Notes: generated by a model not told the origin, from the sequence alone. A DNA stretch of 64,000 bases from JALORV01 sp035429805 (GCA_035429805.1 DAOMFL010000003.1:54324-118323); one strand, 5' to 3'. Counted from the stretch's first letter, positions 16,677-26,210 are shown. Made by a program: numbers and translations.

Positions 16677-18206
16677 TCATGCCGCCCACGGTCGCGCGGC
16701 GGCGTGCACAGCCCGCAGGTGCCTTTCGATCTCCCGGGTGTCGACACCCTGGCGGACCGCGATGCGCTCGCGCGCCAGGGCACTCAGCCCGGGCGCGTTG
16801 GTCAGCTGTTCAAGGAGCCCGGCCGCCACCGACAGGTCATTGAGCTCGCCCTGGAGGTCCTGCAGGCGCGCCAGCGCCTCGACATATCGTTGCGTCGCTT
16901 CCCGAGGCAGTGCGACCGAGCACACATCGAGTGCGTAGCGCAGCCGCTTGGCGAGGATGCGCAGCCGGTGCCGTTCTTCGGAAGACAGCGTCGCGAAGTC
17001 CTCAGCGCCGGCAAACAGCCGCCTGTGCGCTCTGGCCAGTGCGCGCGCGGCAAGCTTCCGCAGCGTGCGGCCCGCGGGCGGCGGCGTCATCATCCATGCC
17101 TGCAATCGCAGCGCGAGCCGCGCGTAGCGAGCCGTTGCCAGTGCCGCGAGCACCCGGGACCGCGCGGCTTCGCGCTGCACCGCGGCCTGCCGGAGCATCT
17201 GCTTCGTGTCGCCATCGAGCGCGGGCGGCGTGCCGGAGAGCAGCATCGGCAGCGTCTGCGTCAGCAGCACATCGGCGTCGCGCGCGGCACCGAGCAGCCG
17301 CGCGGCCCAGCGGAGTTCGGCGGCGAGCGTCTTCGGAAAGTCGCGGTGCCTGCGGTCGAGCAGCCGTACCGCGGAGCGCATCCTCCGCAGCGCGACGCGC
17401 CCCTGGTGCACGTATTCCGGTGCATGCGCGTCACGCAGCGCTTCGGTGTTGGCGAGCAGCACGTCGAGGCCGTGCGCGACGATCGCTCGCAGCGCCGCGC
17501 CCGACGCCATATCGGGCTGCAGCTGCGCCACGAAACCGCGCGCCGACGCCTTGGCCGGCGGCACCGGCGTACCGCTGACGAGGCGATAACCGCGTTCCGC
17601 CTTGCCGCGCACCAGGGGCACGAGGGCAAGGGCCGAGCGGCCACGCCCGGTGAGCTGCAAGGCGGCGGCGACCAGGTCTCCGGGTCGCCCGTCCATCAGC
17701 TCAAGTTCGAGTTCCGCGACCGGCGCCGTGACGCGCTGCCCTTTGCGCTCCGCTTCGATACGACCGCGGTCCAGCGCCACTTCGATCCTGCTGCGCCGGA
17801 ATCCGATCTGCCACACCGTGCGTTGAACCCGCACGCGGAAGGCCGGCCTGAGCCTTGCGCGCGACCGCTGCTGCGCCAGCAGCGCCGGCAGCGGCGTGTC
17901 CGATAACGCCGCCAGGTCGAGTCGTGGCTTGCCGCCCACGAGGCGCGCCGGCAGCTCCCATTCGGGTCGGGTGCTGAGTCCGCCGTGCGCGCTGTGGGCC
18001 GCTTTCAGCGTCTGCACCCACTGCCGCCCGCTGCGACGCAGGCGCAGTGCCATCGCATGCCGCAGCAGCAGGCGGTCCAGCGTGTCGAAGTACGTGGCGT
18101 CGAGGGTCAGGCGGCGCGGCTGCGTGCCCTTGAGGAGTCGCGCGTTCGCGAGCCGCGCCTCCGCGCCATCCGGCAGGAACAGCTTGAGTTCGATCTCGTG
18201 CGGCAT
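16677..18206 (-). CDS. CYTH and CHAD domain-containing protein
   Basis: A 509-aa protein. The CYTH domain (about 1-200) begins with EIELKL, the ExExK signature of triphosphate-tunnel enzymes, and continues with basic and acidic residues lining the tunnel. The CHAD domain (about 215-500) is helical and full of conserved His/Arg (EYVHQGRVALRRMRSAVRL, HRLRILAKRLRYAL), which bind polyphosphate. Such fusions act as inorganic triphosphatases or polyphosphate-granule proteins. The gene is convergent with the barrel gene (6 bp apart) and follows the small 18247 gene on the same strand. Confidence 0.9.
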   Translation of the reverse strand: MPHEIELKLFLPDGAEARLANARLLKGTQPRRLTLDATYFDTLDRLLLRHAMALRLRRSGRQWVQTLKAAHSAHGGLSTRPEWELPARLVGGKPRLDLAALSDTPLPALLAQQRSRARLRPAFRVRVQRTVWQIGFRRSRIEVALDRGRIEAERKGQRVTAPVAELELELMDGRPGDLVAAALQLTGRGRSALALVPLVRGKAERGYRLVSGTPVPPAKASARGFVAQLQPDMASGAALRAIVAHGLDVLLANTEALRDAHAPEYVHQGRVALRRMRSAVRLLDRRHRDFPKTLAAELRWAARLLGAARDADVLLTQTLPMLLSGTPPALDGDTKQMLRQAAVQREAARSRVLAALATARYARLALRLQAWMMTPPPAGRTLRKLAARALARAHRRLFAGAEDFATLSSEERHRLRILAKRLRYALDVCSVALPREATQRYVEALARLQDLQGELNDLSVAAGLLEQLTNAPGLSALARERIAVRQGVDTREIERHLRAVHAAARPWAA

Positions 18207-18246
18207 CGCTGCGTGGCCGTCCGGTTCGCCGGAGGCTTTGCCGACG

Positions 18247-18609
18247 TCACCTGGCGCGCTCGACCGCGCCGTCGATGCGCGCCGCGCCTTCGCCCTTGCG
18301 CTCCCACATCAGGCAGTACGTGTCCGCCTGCGGCGCCGTGAACGTCGCATCGGCCGAGCGGCTGCCGGCGCTCTTTACCGGGTAGAGCACCTCGTTGCCG
18401 CGGTGATGGTGGATGTTGAAGTCGACTTCGGCGGTCGCCGTGTAGCGATAGCGGACGCTCTCGCCGGCGGCGAGCTTCACGCAGTGCTCCTCGAAGCCGC
18501 GCGCCGGCACGTCGATGCGGAACGGCCCGAAAGCCGCCGTCACAGCGATCGCGACCGCGGGCACCCATCCGAGCAAGCCGAGCACACGCGTCTCCATGGC
18601 AAGGATCAT
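18247..18609 (-). CDS. small exported/membrane-anchored protein of unknown function
   Basis: A 120-aa protein with one N-terminal hydrophobic segment (about 10-28) acting as signal or anchor, then a compact domain with HHHRGNEVLYPVKS and TFTAPQADTYCLMWER. The stop codon of the upstream MFS gene overlaps its ATG (18606-18609), indicating coupling; a later ATG at 18597 is possible. The beta-rich pattern with His cluster resembles a small emp24/GOLD-like or cupredoxin-like sensor fold, but I cannot name the family. Confidence 0.6.
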   Translation of the reverse strand: MILAMETRVLGLLGWVPAVAIAVTAAFGPFRIDVPARGFEEHCVKLAAGESVRYRYTATAEVDFNIHHHRGNEVLYPVKSAGSRSADATFTAPQADTYCLMWERKGEGAARIDGAVERAR

Positions 18610-19820
18610 CGCACGCGGCTGCGCAGGGCGCCCCACGCCAGCACGGCGGCGACCGCCGCACACACCGCGGCAGCGACGAGGAAGCACAGCGCATAACTTC
18701 CGCTGGCGCGCTGCAACCAGCCGAACAGGAACGGCAGCACGACCACGCCGACATAGGTGAAGAACAGGCACCCGCCGGTCGCGCGCCCGGCCTCGCCCGG
18801 AGGTGCCAGCCGCGCCACTTCCGACAGATAGACGCCGTTCCAGCCGATCGCCGTCGCGCCCAGCGCCGCGGAGACGGCGAGGATGGCCAGCATCGGCCAC
18901 TCGGCCGTGAAGAGCGCCGCCAGCACTGAGGCACCGGCCATCAGGAACCCGATCAGTGCCAGCGTTGCCCGGGGCGCGCCGCTGCGATCCGAAAACGTGC
19001 CCCAGCTGATACGCGCGATCACCCCGGCGACGCTGGCCACGGTCAGCGCCGTTCCGGCCGCAACAAGACCGAGCCCGATCTCGTCATGCAGGTAGGCGAC
19101 GATGAATCCGGCCACGGACATCTGCATGCCGGAGTAGAAGAACGACACCAGCGCCATCGTGCGCAGCGCCGGCGAGCGCGCCACGAGCGCCAGCCCATTG
19201 ACCAGCGCCACCATGGACAGGCTCGCCGACCGGTCGCGATCGTCGTCGAGCGGTGCACGCAGCGGCTGCGACACCCATGCGACCGCGACACAGCCGAGCG
19301 AGATCAGCACTACCGCGACCTCCCAGCCGAAGGCCACGGTCAGCGGCGGGACGACCAATCCGGCCAGCGCCGTGCCGGCGGGCACACCCGTCTGCTTGAT
19401 CGAGAACGTCAGCGCCATGCGCTCGCGCGGCGTGGTCTTCGCCAGCACGTGACTGGATGCCGGCGTGATCGGGCCGTAACCGACGCCGACGACCAGCGCG
19501 GCCAGTGCGATGGCGACCAGCCCGAGAACCCCGATGTCGGCCCCGAGCGCCAGCGTCAGCGCCAGCCCCGCTGCGCAGGCCACAAGGCAAACCTGTGACA
19601 GCCGCAGCGCGCCGTAGCGCAGCACGATGCCGCCGCCGGCAAGCGCAGCAGCCGCCGCGCCGATGTAGAGCAGCGAGATGTACGTCCCGATCATCGACGC
19701 CGGAACGCCGAGTCGCGTGGCGATGACCGGGGCGATCGACGGGACCGTGAGGGCAGCGCACGCCGCCGCGATCTGGATCGCCGTCGTGGCAATCAGTGCT
19801 CGGGTGGCCAGGCTGCTCAA
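18606..19820 (-). CDS. MFS transporter
   Basis: A 404-aa integral membrane protein with about 12 hydrophobic segments in two halves and the loop between segments 2 and 3 typical of the major facilitator superfamily. Substrate is not evident; the length and the AGRATGGCLFFTYVGVVVLPF stretch resemble cyanate/purine-type or general MFS exporters. It is coupled to the small 18247 gene and could form an operon with the CYTH-CHAD gene. Confidence 0.85.
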   Translation of the reverse strand: MSSLATRALIATTAIQIAAACAALTVPSIAPVIATRLGVPASMIGTYISLLYIGAAAAALAGGGIVLRYGALRLSQVCLVACAAGLALTLALGADIGVLGLVAIALAALVVGVGYGPITPASSHVLAKTTPRERMALTFSIKQTGVPAGTALAGLVVPPLTVAFGWEVAVVLISLGCVAVAWVSQPLRAPLDDDRDRSASLSMVALVNGLALVARSPALRTMALVSFFYSGMQMSVAGFIVAYLHDEIGLGLVAAGTALTVASVAGVIARISWGTFSDRSGAPRATLALIGFLMAGASVLAALFTAEWPMLAILAVSAALGATAIGWNGVYLSEVARLAPPGEAGRATGGCLFFTYVGVVVLPFLFGWLQRASGSYALCFLVAAAVCAAVAAVLAWGALRSRVR

Positions 19821-19871
19821 GGAAGTTCCGTGGCCTCGCGCGCAGGTCGCAGGTTCAAATCGGCGGCGCCC

Positions 19872-20402
19872 TCAGCCGCGTTCGGCCGCGGCCTTGAGGT
19901 TGGCGAGGCCGGCCTCGAAGTCCGGACCCACCATCCGGTCCATCAGCAGGCCAAAGTAGCGATTGACCGGGTTGCCGCCCATGTCGCCTTCGTTGGTCCA
20001 GGTCACGCGCGTGCCCTCGCCCTCGGGCGTCAGGCGCAGCTGGCCACGCGACGACATGCCGAAATCCTGGAACGACAGGGAGTAGTCGACGCGCCTGTTC
20101 GGGACTGCGGCCGTGAACTCCATCGCGCCGTTGCCCTCGGTCCTGCTCTGCCAGCTCCACTTAGCCCCGGTCCCGCTATCCGGTCCTGAGTACTGCATCT
20201 GCATGGCCGGATCCCGCCTGTTCCACACGGCCCACTGCTTCCACTGCCGTGGATCCTCGATCAGCGGATAGATCCTGGATGCCGGCGCGTTGATCAGCAC
20301 CGAGCGGTGCACCTTGAATCCCGACGGCAGCACCAATCCGATCGCCAGCAGCAGCACGACGATCGAAGCCACGGTGAGCGCCGCCCGTTTGAGCCACTTC
20401 AT
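19872..20402 (-). CDS. SRPBCC family protein with N-terminal membrane anchor
   Basis: A 176-aa protein starting MKWLKRAALTVASIVVLLLA, a single anchor helix, followed by a START/SRPBCC-type domain: RSVLINAPASRIYPLIEDPR, WKQWAVWNRRDP and the closing MDRMVGPDFEAGLANLKAAAE helix. Such domains bind hydrophobic ligands in a cavity. Polyketide-cyclase-like members with this anchor are widespread and uncharacterised. It is divergent from the BamE-like lipoprotein gene. Confidence 0.8.
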   Translation of the reverse strand: MKWLKRAALTVASIVVLLLAIGLVLPSGFKVHRSVLINAPASRIYPLIEDPRQWKQWAVWNRRDPAMQMQYSGPDSGTGAKWSWQSRTEGNGAMEFTAAVPNRRVDYSLSFQDFGMSSRGQLRLTPEGEGTRVTWTNEGDMGGNPVNRYFGLLMDRMVGPDFEAGLANLKAAAERG

Positions 20403-20468
20403 GACGCCTTCCCCCAGCCTCACTAAGATGAGTTGCGCAGCGTAGCCGCCTGCATGGAGGTTGTGCAG

Positions 20469-20963
20469 ATGATCAAACGGACTCTCATTGCCCTGCTGAT
20501 GGCGTCGGCGCTGTCCGGCTGCGGCTTCCCCGGATCGGTGAAGCCGGGTCAGGACGAGGCGTCGGCCCGCTCCACGGCCGGCCGGCCGACGGCCGTCCTC
20601 AAGCTGCCCGACGGCACGACGCGCTGGCAATACTCCGGGCAACCGAGCAACCAGAACGTCTGGATCATCGACTTCGATGCCCAGGGGCGCGTCGTGCGCG
20701 TCGAGCAGGTGATGACGGACGAGGCGTTCGCTAGGATCCGTAGCGGACGCGACACCCGCGCCGATGTGCAGCGCGATTTCGGACCTCCGGCGGAAACGTT
20801 TTCCTTCCCGCTGAAGAACGAGACCGCCTGGATGTACCGCTATTTCACGTTTGGCGGCTTCTACGCCGCGATGTTCGTCTACTTCGACCCGGCGGGCGTC
20901 GTGACACGCACGGAGACCGGCATGGATCCGTGGCGCATCCGTGACGGCGGAGATCGGCGCTAG
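20469..20963 (+). CDS. SmpA/OmlA (BamE-like) lipoprotein
   Basis: A 164-aa lipoprotein: signal sequence with lipobox LSGCGF (Cys at residue 18) and a mature domain with two BamE-like repeats (LKLPDGTTRWQYSG, then VQRDFGPPAETFSF and MYRYF). BamE proteins belong to the outer-membrane barrel assembly machine; this one is a paralogous SmpA/OmlA relative rather than certain BamE. I chose ATG 20469 because GGAGG lies 8-9 nt upstream and the lipobox fits; the longer frame from 20433 adds 12 residues before the signal. Confidence 0.75.
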   Translation: MIKRTLIALLMASALSGCGFPGSVKPGQDEASARSTAGRPTAVLKLPDGTTRWQYSGQPSNQNVWIIDFDAQGRVVRVEQVMTDEAFARIRSGRDTRADVQRDFGPPAETFSFPLKNETAWMYRYFTFGGFYAAMFVYFDPAGVVTRTETGMDPWRIRDGGDRR

Positions 20964-21057
20964 ATCCGCTTCAAGCGGAAGCGATGACCCGGGTTAGACC
21001 GAATTCCGCGAGCCACGGCGGCCGACCAGAATCCTCGGACGCCAGCCAGACTGCGAC

Positions 21058-21324
21058 ATGGAACCCGCGGCACCCCTCTCCTCGCCTTTGTCCCTGCAGG
21101 ACAAGCTCGACCTGATCTCGCACGATCGCAAGGTTCTGGACGTGCTGCGCGAGTTGATGCGGCACGGCCTCCACGACGGCGACACGGTCCAGCAGCGCGC
21201 CGGAGACTCACGCGGCCGCCTGGTCGTGCTGCGGGCAATTCCGGAACCGGTTCCCGTGGTGTTCCTCGACGACGGCACGCAGGTCGCATTCCGCGCCTCC
21301 GACTGGCATCGCCCCGAACCGTAG
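21058..21324 (+). CDS. small hypothetical protein
   Basis: An 88-aa soluble protein with a helical first half (LSLQDKLDLISHDRKVLDVL) and a beta-like second half. It is Arg/Asp/Val-rich and has no signal or membrane segment. No family recognised. It sits between the BamE-like lipoprotein and an HNH endonuclease on the same strand, separated by 94 and 47 bp. Confidence 0.5.
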   Translation: MEPAAPLSSPLSLQDKLDLISHDRKVLDVLRELMRHGLHDGDTVQQRAGDSRGRLVVLRAIPEPVPVVFLDDGTQVAFRASDWHRPEP

Positions 21325-21371
21325 AGCCGCCGCCGCGCTGCGCCTCGCCGCGTGGCACAATGCCCGGCACC

Positions 21372-21956
21372 ATGGCTTATGTGCCGGAGTACACGCCGAA
21401 GATTCTGATCGTCGACTCCCAGGGCCAGCCGGTCCGCTGGGCGTTGATGCAGCGCGCTGCGCGTTACTACGCGTCGGGCAAGGTCGTGACTGAACTCGGC
21501 GACAACCTGTTCGGCATGGCAGGCGGACTGCAGGAAGCCACGGGCCTGCGCTCCGAACTCATCACGAGTTCGATCCTGATGATCCGCGGCCGGCACCGCA
21601 TCCCGCTGGGCCACGCGCATGTCGGCCTGACCAAGCACCGCCTGTTCGCGCGCGACCGCCATGTCTGCGCCTACTGCGGCGGCCACTTCCCAGAACTCGA
21701 ACTGACCGTCGAGCACATCCTGCCGGTGTCACGCGGCGGACGTCACGAATGGACTAACGTCGTGACGGCGTGCCGTTCGTGCAACACGCGCAAGGGCAAC
21801 CGCAGGCCGGAGGAAGCACGCATGCCGCTGCTGTACGTGCCCTACGCGGTGTGCAGGAACGAAGGCTTCATACTCAGCAATCGCCGCATCCTCGCGGACC
21901 AGATGGCGTTCCTGCAGGCATCGCTGCCCCGGCACTCGCGCTGGGCGCACGGCTGA
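21372..21956 (+). CDS. HNH endonuclease
   Basis: A 194-aa protein with the zinc-HNH core near residues 98-145: CAYCGG, then LTVEHILPVSRGGRHEWTN and ACRSCNTRKGNR. Both CxxC pairs and the catalytic His of VEHI are present. The N-terminal part (KILIVDSQGQPVRWALMQ) is common in chromosomal HNH proteins of proteobacteria with an unknown role, possibly DNA repair or RNA processing. Start is uncertain: ATG 21372 is preferred over 21360, neither with a clear ribosome site. Confidence 0.8.
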   Translation: MAYVPEYTPKILIVDSQGQPVRWALMQRAARYYASGKVVTELGDNLFGMAGGLQEATGLRSELITSSILMIRGRHRIPLGHAHVGLTKHRLFARDRHVCAYCGGHFPELELTVEHILPVSRGGRHEWTNVVTACRSCNTRKGNRRPEEARMPLLYVPYAVCRNEGFILSNRRILADQMAFLQASLPRHSRWAHG

Positions 21957-22105
21957 GGGCCCGTCCGCGTTGTCGAAAAACCGACAGCGTGTCTGAGGAT
22001 TGTTCTGTCGTCGCGCCGGCGCCGGCTGTCTACTGTCTGGGTCAATCGATGCGCATCGCATCGATGCGCCGCCCAGGCGGCGCCGACCCGGACGGAGATC
22101 ACCAC

Positions 22106-22363
22106 ATGTCGGCTTCCAAGGACCGCCTCATCATTGGTGCCCTGCTGGGCGCCGTCGCCACGGTCGTCGCCCTGACCGGCGCGGTGGCCATCGCGGACAC
22201 GCCGCGCCAGCTGGAGAGCATCGCGCAGTCGATCGTATCGACCGAAGTCTTCGAGATCATGCCGGCTTCGTCCGGCGAAAACCCGCCGGTGCAGGCGCTT
22301 GCTCCGGCGAGCGGCGACTATGTCGAGCCCGCGCCGCAAGTCACCTACGACGTGTACGCGTGA
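22106..22363 (+). CDS. small single-pass membrane protein, hypothetical
   Basis: An 85-aa protein: MSASKDRLIIGALLGAVATV gives a short basic start and one hydrophobic segment (about 8-29), followed by a soluble tail rich in Pro, Glu and Ala. GGAG upstream of the ATG makes it a likely gene. The preceding 149-bp gap holds overlapping palindromes (CGATGCGCATCG at 22047-22058) of unknown use. No family recognised. Confidence 0.5.
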   Translation: MSASKDRLIIGALLGAVATVVALTGAVAIADTPRQLESIAQSIVSTEVFEIMPASSGENPPVQALAPASGDYVEPAPQVTYDVYA

Positions 22364-22385
22364 AGTTCGCCGGCGCGCATTCGGC

Positions 22386-23135
22386 TTAGCCAATGCGCCC
22401 GAACAGCTGCGGCGCAGCCCGCAGCGGCTCGGTGCGCACATAGCGGCCGTGCGCAAAGGCGACCTGGACTGCGGCGGCCCGCAGAAGACACTCCGCCTCC
22501 GCAGCGTCGTCGTGCATCGCCCATACGAGGGCACCCGAGACGCCATCAAGCTCCGGCGTGTGGATGCGCTGGCCATCGACGCGTTCGGCGGTCCGTGCGT
22601 ACGCCAGATGCTCGGCATCGAGTGCGCGTGTGAAGAGCACGACGGGCTTCATGTAGACGGAGCCGTCGATGCGGCGCGCCTGCGACACCGGGTAGCCGGC
22701 CACGACAAACGTCTGCGGCTCACGATCGCCTGAGGCCGTCAGATCGAGCTGCGACAGCGACACCGGCATCCAGCTGGCGCGCAGCCGACGCGCCAGCGCG
22801 GCATCGCCGACCGATATCAGCGCGAGATCGCGTTCTGGATGCACGATGGCGCGCAGCCGCGCGGAGCGCAGACACGCCCAGGTCCCTTCGCGGGGCAGCG
22901 GCACCGCGAGATCGCCGGCAGCGACGTGTTCGAAGATGTGCGCGGCCGTCAGCAGTGCGAGGGTCGAACCCTCGGCCACCAGCGTTGCGGTGGCCAGCGG
23001 CTCGGCGCGGCCGTGAACCAGGCGCGCGAGCGGCAGCGCCCGCGTCAGCAGGGCAGCTCGCACCGCCTCGGCACGTTCGGCTGAAATCGACGCGTCGACG
23101 CGGATCGGAATCGTCTCGACTGACTGCCAGGACAT
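22386..23135 (-). CDS. trypsin-like serine protease fold protein
   Basis: A 249-aa protein without a signal peptide. A classical chymotrypsin triad is visible: His66 in LLTAAHIFEH, Asp103 in ERDLALIS and Ser200 in DGVSGALVW, which stands for the GNSGG motif. The GAG-GAG ribosome site precedes ATG 23135. A cytoplasmic protease of this kind is unusual, since DegP-type proteins have a signal and PDZ domains, both missing here. It may be a defence or quality-control protease. It is followed on the same strand by the B12/radical SAM gene. Confidence 0.65.
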   Translation of the reverse strand: MSWQSVETIPIRVDASISAERAEAVRAALLTRALPLARLVHGRAEPLATATLVAEGSTLALLTAAHIFEHVAAGDLAVPLPREGTWACLRSARLRAIVHPERDLALISVGDAALARRLRASWMPVSLSQLDLTASGDREPQTFVVAGYPVSQARRIDGSVYMKPVVLFTRALDAEHLAYARTAERVDGQRIHTPELDGVSGALVWAMHDDAAEAECLLRAAAVQVAFAHGRYVRTEPLRAAPQLFGRIG

Positions 23136-23211
23136 CGTTGCGCTCCTCGATCCCCATCGAGCTTGCCATCGGCGCGCGCCGGTGTCGATACGCCGGATCA
23201 TCGAAGAAGGA

Positions 23212-24738
23212 CTACTGCGGCGAACGCAGATGCCGGCGTTGCCGCTCCGGGGTGGCCATCGGAAATGCTGCCGGACGCCACCGCCCGGGATGGGATGCGA
23301 ACGGCAACCGGCCGCGTGCCCCGCTGGCGTGATAGTCCTGAACCACGGCATCACGCGCAACGGCGGCATCGATCCCCTGCTGCACCAGCCCGGCGTACAC
23401 ATGGCCGGCGAGTTCCTCCAACGCGAATCCGCAGGTTCGGCGTGTCCGGGCGTACAGCCAGTCGGAGAACGTCATGAAGCGCGCAAACGGCGAGTCGCCC
23501 CGCAGCAGCGAAAGCGCACGAGGGAAGCGACCGGAACTGGCGATGCGGTCCCAGTAGCGCGCAAACCGCTTGATGCGGAGCATGGTCTCCGCATCGACCG
23601 CGCCGGTCGCGACCACCTCGTAGGGGGCGGTTGACCCGTAATGCATCGCAAAGGTTTCTGTATGACGCACGATCGACGCGCCACGCAGGCGCTTCAGAAG
23701 GCCCAGCTGGATCTCGTGCGGATCGAGGGCCACGAGCCGGTCGAACCCGGCGGCAAACGATGCAAGATCCTCGCCGGGCAGCCCGGCGATGAGGTCCACA
23801 TGGAGGTGAGCCCGGGTGTGCACGCGCAGCCAGCGCAGGTTGGCCTCGGCGAGCGCGTTGTCCTGGCGCCGTGATATCAGCGCCTGCACGTCGGGGTTGA
23901 AGGTCTGGATGCCGATCTCGAGCTGCAGGGATCCCGGCGGAAAGCGCATGAGCAGCCTGCGCAACTCCGCCGGCAGGCGATCCGGGATCATCTCGAAGTG
24001 AACGAACGGCACGTCGCCCGGCGCAGCTTCGAGGCGGTCGAGGAAGTACTGCAGGACCGCCGCCGAGTCGCCGGTGCGCAGGTTGAAGGTGCGGTCGACG
24101 AACTTGAAGCGCCGCGCGCCGCGACGCCACAAGGCGTCGATTTCATGCAGGAACCGGTCGAGCGGAAACGGCCATGCGGTCCGGTCGAGTGCCGACAGGC
24201 AGAACTCGCATCGAAACGGGCAACCGCGCGAGGCTTCCACGTACAGGTGACGATGACGCAGGTCCTCATCGGTGTACTCCGCGTACGGCAGCGCCAGGTC
24301 GGCGAGGTCCGGCTGCTCGCCGGCATGGATTCTCGTCAGCGGCACCGGCCCGTGCAGCAGCTGGCGCACGAGCCGCGCAAACGTCACATCGCCCCAGCCG
24401 GTGACCACGTGATCGGCGCGTCGGCAGATCGGCTGCGAATCCGTCTCGTGGCTCACTTCGGGGCCGCCCAGCACGACGACGATCTGCGGCGCGGCCTCCT
24501 TCAGGAGTTCCACGACGCGCGTCGTGGCTTCGACGTTCCAGATGTACACGCCGATGCCGACGATGCGGGGCGCCAGCGCCAGCAGCTCGGAGACGACCTT
24601 CTCCGGCGGCGTGTGGATCACGAACTCGCGAATCACCGTCTGTCCGCGCAGCTCTCCCATGTTGGCGCGAAGGCAGCGCAGCCCCAGCGACGCATGCGCG
24701 TAGCGCGCATTGAGAGTGGTCAGCACAACGCTTGGCAT
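23212..24738 (-). CDS. B12-binding domain radical SAM protein
   Basis: A 508-aa enzyme: an N-terminal cobalamin-binding Rossmann domain (about 1-130, GIGVYIWNVE) followed by a radical SAM core with Cys173-x3-Cys177-x2-Cys180 (RGCPFRCEFC) and a C-terminal DUF4080-like region. B12-dependent radical SAM proteins methylate unactivated carbon or rearrange substrates. The family found in many proteobacteria as a stand-alone gene has no known substrate. I prefer ATG 24738 because the family begins with VVLTTLNARY; ATG 24753 is also in frame. It is divergent from the beta-CASP gene. Confidence 0.85.
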   Translation of the reverse strand: MPSVVLTTLNARYAHASLGLRCLRANMGELRGQTVIREFVIHTPPEKVVSELLALAPRIVGIGVYIWNVEATTRVVELLKEAAPQIVVVLGGPEVSHETDSQPICRRADHVVTGWGDVTFARLVRQLLHGPVPLTRIHAGEQPDLADLALPYAEYTDEDLRHRHLYVEASRGCPFRCEFCLSALDRTAWPFPLDRFLHEIDALWRRGARRFKFVDRTFNLRTGDSAAVLQYFLDRLEAAPGDVPFVHFEMIPDRLPAELRRLLMRFPPGSLQLEIGIQTFNPDVQALISRRQDNALAEANLRWLRVHTRAHLHVDLIAGLPGEDLASFAAGFDRLVALDPHEIQLGLLKRLRGASIVRHTETFAMHYGSTAPYEVVATGAVDAETMLRIKRFARYWDRIASSGRFPRALSLLRGDSPFARFMTFSDWLYARTRRTCGFALEELAGHVYAGLVQQGIDAAVARDAVVQDYHASGARGRLPFASHPGRWRPAAFPMATPERQRRHLRSPQ

Positions 24739-24818
24739 AACGCAAGAAAGCATAACGTCGGAGAGCGTGCGGCTGGCTAGACTGCAGACGGGAATTGCTG
24801 CTTACAGGGAGACGGCTG

Positions 24819-26210
24819 GTGCGGCTGACCTTTCACGGCGCTGCGGGCGAGGTGACCGGCTCGAGCCTGCTGGTCGAAGCCGGCGGTGCACGCTTTCTCG
24901 TCGACTACGGCATGTTCCAGGGCGGCCGCGAAGCGCCGCGGCGCAATCGCGAGGCGTATGCGCGCGACCTCGGCCGCATCGACTTCGTGCTGCTCACGCA
25001 CGCGCACGTCGACCACTGCGGACTGCTGCCGCGCTTTGCGGGGCTCGGCCGGCGCGGGCCGCAGATCTACTGCACCCGCCCGACCGCGGATCTCGTCCCC
25101 GTGATGCTGAAGGACAGCGCTCATGTGCAGACACGCGGCTTCCGTCGCGACGCCGGCCGCCGCAGGCCATCGACCGATGAGGTGCCGCTCTACACCGCCG
25201 AGGATGTCGACCGTCTGACAACGCGCCTGATCGGCGTGCCGTACGACATCGAATTCAGCCCGCACCCCTCGGTACGCGTGCGCCTGCGCAGCGCCGGGCA
25301 CATCGTCGGCGCGGCGTTTGCGGAGATCCGCATCTCCGACGGCCGCCATGAACGCACGCTGGTGGTTTCGGGCGACCTCGGCGAGGCCTCGCCCCTCGTC
25401 GTACGCGACCGCGATCCGCTGCACGAAGCCGACGTGCTGGTGCTCGAGTCGACCTACGGCGACCGTAACCACCGGTCGATGGCCGAGACCGAGGCCGAGC
25501 TGGTCGACGTCGTCCAGGACGTGCTGCACCGCCGCCACGGCAACGTCATTGTTCCCGCCTTCGCGCTCGGCCGCACGCAAGAGTTTCTCGTGCTGCTGTA
25601 CCGGCTGGCGAAAGCCGGGCGCGTCCGCGCGCCGCTGGTCTTCGTCGACTCGCCGCTCGCAACGCAGGCGAGCGAGGTCACTTTCCGGCACCTCGAGGCG
25701 CTGGATGAACTGGCGCACGAGTTCCATCTGGCCGAGCGCGCGCGCAAGCTGCCGTTCGCGCTGCGCTACACAGAGGACGTCGACGACTCGATGTTCCTCA
25801 ACTCGATCCACAACGGCGCCGTCATCATCGCCGCCAGCGGCATGTGCGAAGCCGGCCGCATCCGGCATCACCTGCGCCACAACCTGCCACGCCGCGAATG
25901 CGGCGTGCTCTTCACCGGGTTCCAGGCTGCGGGCACGCTCGGCCGCCGCATCGTCGACGGAGCGCGCGAGGTGCGGCTCTTCGGTGAATCGGTTGCCGTG
26001 CGCGCCTCGGTGCACACGCTCGGCGGGCTGTCGGCGCACGCCGGGCAGGACGCGCTGGTGGGCTGGCTCGCCGGTGCGCCGCGCAAGCCGAAGATGACCT
26101 ATCTCGTGCACGGCGAGCCGGAAGCCGCGCATGTGTTGTCTGCACGCATCGCCCGCGAGCTCCGGTGGCCGACGACGATCGCAGCCCCCGACACGACCTA
26201 TGACACCTGA
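24819..26210 (+). CDS. beta-CASP MBL-fold ribonuclease-like protein
   Basis: A 463-aa metallo-beta-lactamase with beta-CASP and RNA-specificity domains, as in RNase J and CPSF73. Visible motifs include LTHAHVDHCGLL (HxHxDH), VSGDLGE, LESTYGDRNH, VIVPAFALGRTQE, FVDSPLA, IIAASGMCEAGRI, and HTLGGLSAHAG near the end. These supply the two zinc sites and the CASP motifs A-C. GTG 24819 is chosen because AGGGAG lies 7 nt upstream; a TTG at 24795 is less likely. The stop codon overlaps the start of the phosphorylase gene, so the two are co-translated. Its likely product is short RNA or nucleotides that the next enzymes could use. Confidence 0.88.
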   Translation: MRLTFHGAAGEVTGSSLLVEAGGARFLVDYGMFQGGREAPRRNREAYARDLGRIDFVLLTHAHVDHCGLLPRFAGLGRRGPQIYCTRPTADLVPVMLKDSAHVQTRGFRRDAGRRRPSTDEVPLYTAEDVDRLTTRLIGVPYDIEFSPHPSVRVRLRSAGHIVGAAFAEIRISDGRHERTLVVSGDLGEASPLVVRDRDPLHEADVLVLESTYGDRNHRSMAETEAELVDVVQDVLHRRHGNVIVPAFALGRTQEFLVLLYRLAKAGRVRAPLVFVDSPLATQASEVTFRHLEALDELAHEFHLAERARKLPFALRYTEDVDDSMFLNSIHNGAVIIAASGMCEAGRIRHHLRHNLPRRECGVLFTGFQAAGTLGRRIVDGAREVRLFGESVAVRASVHTLGGLSAHAGQDALVGWLAGAPRKPKMTYLVHGEPEAAHVLSARIARELRWPTTIAAPDTTYDT

